From: Theobroma cacao
Taxonomy: Eukaryota > Streptophyta > Magnoliopsida > Malvales > Malvaceae
Assembly: GCF_000208745.1 (NCBI RefSeq)
Contig: NC_030855.1
Coordinates: 20,657,587 to 20,721,586 of the forward strand
Length of the DNA stretch: 64,000 nucleotides
Direction: 5' to 3'
In this document: one piece after another, positions 60,546-64,000 of the stretch
How the letters are laid out: each line of letters opens with the position of its first letter
Numbering within the stretch: position 1 is the first letter of the stretch
Notes under the pieces: model-generated
Told to the model about the DNA's origin: nothing
Databases searched by the model: none
The model's input: the letters and a program-made list of their open reading frames with translations, nothing else
Program-made: the position numbers and the translations under genes

Positions 60546-62029
60546 TGTCATGACCTAAATCAGGGGGTCACAGCCAGCGTTCGAGTCTAGCAAGCAGAGC
60601 CAACGAGACTTGAATAAGCCTTAGAAAAATCAACTTCATTCAACCACAAATAGAAAGCCGAAAGGCCTTACGACCGCAATATATATATATATAACACATA
60701 TATTCAAACTTGTCAACATTGCCTCTTGGCATAATTAATACAAACGTGTCCGAACATAATATTCACATAACCATATCTTGCCTAGCATAATGGGTTCATC
60801 CCGTACGACAGATTAACAAAGTAAACGGTACGCAGTGCTTACATAATATGAAACATAATAACATAAATTTTCGAAGAGGTGACCAAGTTTTTTACAACAA
60901 AATTTGAAAGCATAACAGGCACAGGCTCAAACTCAACGGAGTGGACTTGTCAAGTGGTAATGCCAACCAGATGCCAAAATGTCTACCTAGAAGACGATAT
61001 CAGCTACTCAAATCCCGCAATCTATTTATCTGCACGATACAACTATTAATTAGGATGAGTCTTTTATAACTCAGTGAGTAAGAGTGAAAAAAAACAAGCA
61101 AATTATGGAAGAGTTTTTATAAATAGATGGTTACAGAAACATAAAACATAAGACATTAAGATATATTGAAACAGTACATCTCAAATCCAAGGGGTTATTT
61201 GACAGTTGTCCTAATACATTCCTATCCTATCAAATCCTAGCAGCTCTAAAATTTCAATCTAAAGCTTCAAATAGCAAGATAATCCGTTCTTACCTCAGAT
61301 AATCTCACTTAGATTCATCAAACCTTCCAAAACTTCAGCACCTAAGTACAAAACCACATTTCTCTTAATGTAGAATAAAATTCAAAGAAAACAATTGGTA
61401 GATCTCTTTCAAAGGTAGGAATACTTACTCTAGCCGGTTCATTTCCCCCTTAAATCCACCCCTTTTTCCTACCTAGAAGCAGCCACGGGACGGAGCTTGG
61501 AAGGGGCTTCGGGTTGGAGAAGAGAATAAACAGGGCATTCAACCCAAAGCCCTTTATTTTTTGCAATATTACATGCATCTATCGATAGATGCATTAAAAC
61601 TATCAATAGAAAGCACCCAAAATGCTCCCCAACACTCATTGCCTTGTATCTATCGTTAGATTGAGTGAATGTATTGATAGTTTTTGTCCAAACACTTAAA
61701 ATTTCCAACATCTCTAGGCTTCTAACTCCATTTTTAAATCTCCTACTCATCTCCCACTTCACCAACACCTCAAATCAACCATATAACTCAAAATTTAATA
61801 GATATGCTCAACATATAAGTCCAAAGTTCCAATTAAACTTCAAACCACACAAATCATCAATCATGTTTCAAAATTTTTGACTAAGGGTCATGGTTCATAT
61901 TTTCTTATACTAAGCATATGCATAATACCATAAAAAAATGCTCAAATATGCCAAAAAAATTTAGAGTCATAACCACTAAGACATTACACGTATCGTTACA
62001 TAGTTTATATCAAAGTTGGGGGTATTACA
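60546..62029. mobile_element. Solo-LTR-like element with 5-bp target duplication
   Basis: 1,484 bases beginning TGTCATGACC and ending GGTATTACA, so it has TG...CA termini (TGT...ACA). It is flanked by the same 5-mer ATTTA at 60541-60545 and 62030-62034. That is the signature of an LTR-retrotransposon insertion reduced to one LTR by recombination. Read from the minus strand it begins TGTAATACCCCC, a start seen in many plant Gypsy LTRs, so the minus strand is the likely sense strand. No gag-pol coding was seen. It contains imperfect atctatcgatagatgcat-type phrases near 61575 and 61650. The element name cannot be assigned without a library search. Confidence 0.8.
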
Positions 62030-62034
62030 ATTTA

Positions 62035-64000
62035 GATGGGTTTGGGTGTGATACGGGTAACGGGAATCCAAATTGTATTTTTTACCATCAAAATGGAAAC
62101 AAAAGAAATTAAAATTATCAATAAATTGCAAAATTACGTCCTTTTATAATTGTTTGTATCTTATCCATTTTAATTTTGATTAAGTAAGAAAATGAAAATC
62201 CAATTGATAATAGAATTTTGAAAAACTTATAAGTTATAAATTTCTTGCAAATTTGTAAGTGATTTTTTAAAATATTATATTAAAAGTGTTGGGAGGATTT
62301 AGAAATTTTCTAATACAAAAATTATTAAATAAAATTAGAAATCGTTTAATTTAAGATTTTTTTTAAAAAAAAAATAAAGTAGATTAATGATAAAAACGAT
62401 AGGATAATATGAAAAAAATTTCTTATAAAAGAAAAAATTTAAGGAAGAATGAAAAACATAAAGGTCAAAATAATCAAAAGACAAAAAATGAAAGAGATTA
62501 AATGAATGTTATTTCATAAAATATCAAATCAATCAGAAGATCGGAAGAAAAAAAGGTAAATGATATGTTATTTCATAGATGGTAGTGGAAAATTTTTCAA
62601 TGATAAAATTTCATGATAATTTGTAATAACATTTTTTCTGGAAAATATGGTAAAGAGATATATGTTTAAAGGGTCCTGTTGAAAGAATTCAAAAAAAATT
62701 CTTGTAAAAAGATTAATTTTTAAATACTTATAAAGATCAAAATAATACAAAGAAAATAAAAGTACAAATTATGGAATCAATGAAAAATAAAATTGTGATA
62801 TATAATTAAATAATTAATTAAAATTGATTATTTGAAAGGGAGGAGAAACCTAATGAATTTTTCTTCATTATGCAATTAATATGAAATTTTCTCATTAATT
62901 TTTGTCAATTACCATTAAACAATTACCCGACTGCACAGCATGGGTACACAATTGACAATTGTTTAAATAAGTTTTTATTTTATTTTTGTCTTCAATCAAA
63001 CACCAAATAAGTTTTTATAATTAATAATTAATTAATTGTCATTAGTCAAAATAGCAATTGTCATTTTATATTATATGGCAATGACGTGTAAAGTAAAAAA
63101 TATCACATGTTCAAATCAACATATTATGTCACTATTTATTATAACATGTTAATATGTCATTTTAACGTCACATGACATAAAATGATAAGTCGCATTTTGA
63201 CTTACGATAATTAATTAATAATTAGTTATAAGAGTTTATTTTATTTAAAAAATATATAAAAATTTGAGTAAACATAATAAAATAATAAAAACTTATTAAA
63301 TTTTTCTTAATAGTTTAAGAGTTTTTTTTTTAAGTATTATGTTGATTGATAACTAGTCTAGTAATTCATTTATTCAAGTTATAATTTCAAGTTATTAAAA
63401 TGTTTTGGGTTTCGAATTCAATATTTAAAATTGTTGCATCAAGTATGAAAGTTAAATAAATTGAGGATATGTTTATTTCGTTTTTTAAATAGCACATAAA
63501 GTCTGTCCTTAGGAAAAAGAAGAAAAAAAAAATCTGGCCACCTCGATGTGAAATTTGGAGTTATCACCGATTTTTTTTTGGTTAAGTGTGATTGATTACC
63601 TTATTAAATCTATCTTTTTTAACAAGATCTTAAATTTAACTTAAATTCATTAAAAAATATGCGGTTTGGTCTAACATAAGGAAATGGAGTAAAGATTATG
63701 ATTACGCGTGGGAAAGAATTAGTATCTTGTGACGCTTATTTGAAGAACGTTACCAATTAACTATATGTTATCCTATTTTAGCCTTAATTTTGAATTCTTG
63801 ATTTCATTTCTATTTCCCTTAATCATTAATTACTTGTTTCATCTTTTCTTTTTGTCTTTTCCTCCCGTTTTTACCTATTATTTGCATATTGAAGATGTTC
63901 CTAAGTCCTCTCGGCATTCTAATGAGACTTAAGAAAATTCTCCACATCTCGGGAGTGTTCAAGGATACATGCTTATCCTCTCGAAAAGATTCCACCATTA
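62035..64000. other. AT-rich spacer to the window end
   Basis: About 2 kb of very AT-rich sequence with no supportable gene. It contains copy B of the dispersed repeat (63348-63431). Confidence 0.6.
63348..63431 (+). repeat. Dispersed repeat, copy B
   Basis: Block order gataactagt, tagtaatt, caagtta(t)aattt, ttcgaattcaatat matches copy A at 59211-59289, in the same orientation about 4.1 kb away. The solo LTR lies between the two copies. Confidence 0.45.

Noticed and set aside
60575..60590. gcgttcgagtc resembling a tRNA B box
   Set aside because: It lies inside the solo-LTR-like element with no matching A box.
1..64000. CRISPR arrays, rRNA genes, viral or bacterial operon-like systems
   Set aside because: None seen. 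The window is ordinary eukaryotic plant sequence with intron-containing genes and transposon relics.

Overview
This is a nuclear fragment of a flowering plant, almost certainly a eudicot. The genes have many short GT-AG introns, the spacers are AT-rich, and every recognisable protein is a land-plant family member. From memory, the gene set matches a block of Arabidopsis chromosome 1 (about At1g53750 to At1g53840: RPT1a, mitochondrial K+/H+ exchange-related protein, O-fucosyltransferase, NUMOD3 protein, ATL60-type RING, PME2 and PME1). APUM23, a UBC33/34-type E2 and several small genes are interspersed. A Malvaceae-like rosid is plausible, but the sequence alone does not prove it.

Layout. 1-9.4 kb: two tandem pectin methylesterase proenzyme genes on the minus strand. 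The first lacks its second exon, which lies beyond the window edge; the second is complete with a 2.1-kb intron. 9.4-14 kb: AT-rich spacer with a Stowaway-like MITE, then a promoter with three TGGGCC-type (site II) elements. 14.0-20.1 kb: APUM23 in ten coding exons (723 aa). 20.6-20.8 kb: a small secreted CLE-like peptide precursor on the minus strand. 22.3-26 kb: a membrane-anchored ubiquitin-conjugating enzyme in nine coding exons (238 aa). 27.9-28.7 kb: a small plant protein of unknown function. 30.9-31.7 kb: an ATL60-like RING-H2 E3. 31.8-37.5 kb: a long spacer with a G-quadruplex-like tract. 37.5-37.9 kb: a second, minimal RING-H2 gene. 39.2-43.2 kb: a predicted plastid protein with NUMOD3 motifs. 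44.7-47.5 kb: an O-fucosyltransferase-family protein. 49.8-53.5 kb: a mitochondrial K+/H+ exchange-related protein. 54.4 kb: an isolated relic or alternative copy of the RPT1 first exon. 55.1-58.8 kb: RPT1, the 26S proteasome ATPase subunit 7. 60.5-62.0 kb: a 1,484-bp solo-LTR-like element with perfect 5-bp target duplications. The remainder is AT-rich spacer.

Exon models were built by hand from splice signals and reading-frame continuity. For each complete multi-exon gene, exon lengths sum to an intact frame. Functions come from recognised families. The genes do not form an operon-like unit; the linkage is ordinary plant gene order. No virus, CRISPR array, rRNA or convincing tRNA was seen. 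The most interesting items are the orphan RPT1-like first exon, the CLE-like peptide with an off-consensus motif, the micro-exon start with overlapping upstream ORFs in the NUMOD3 gene, and the two clean transposon footprints.
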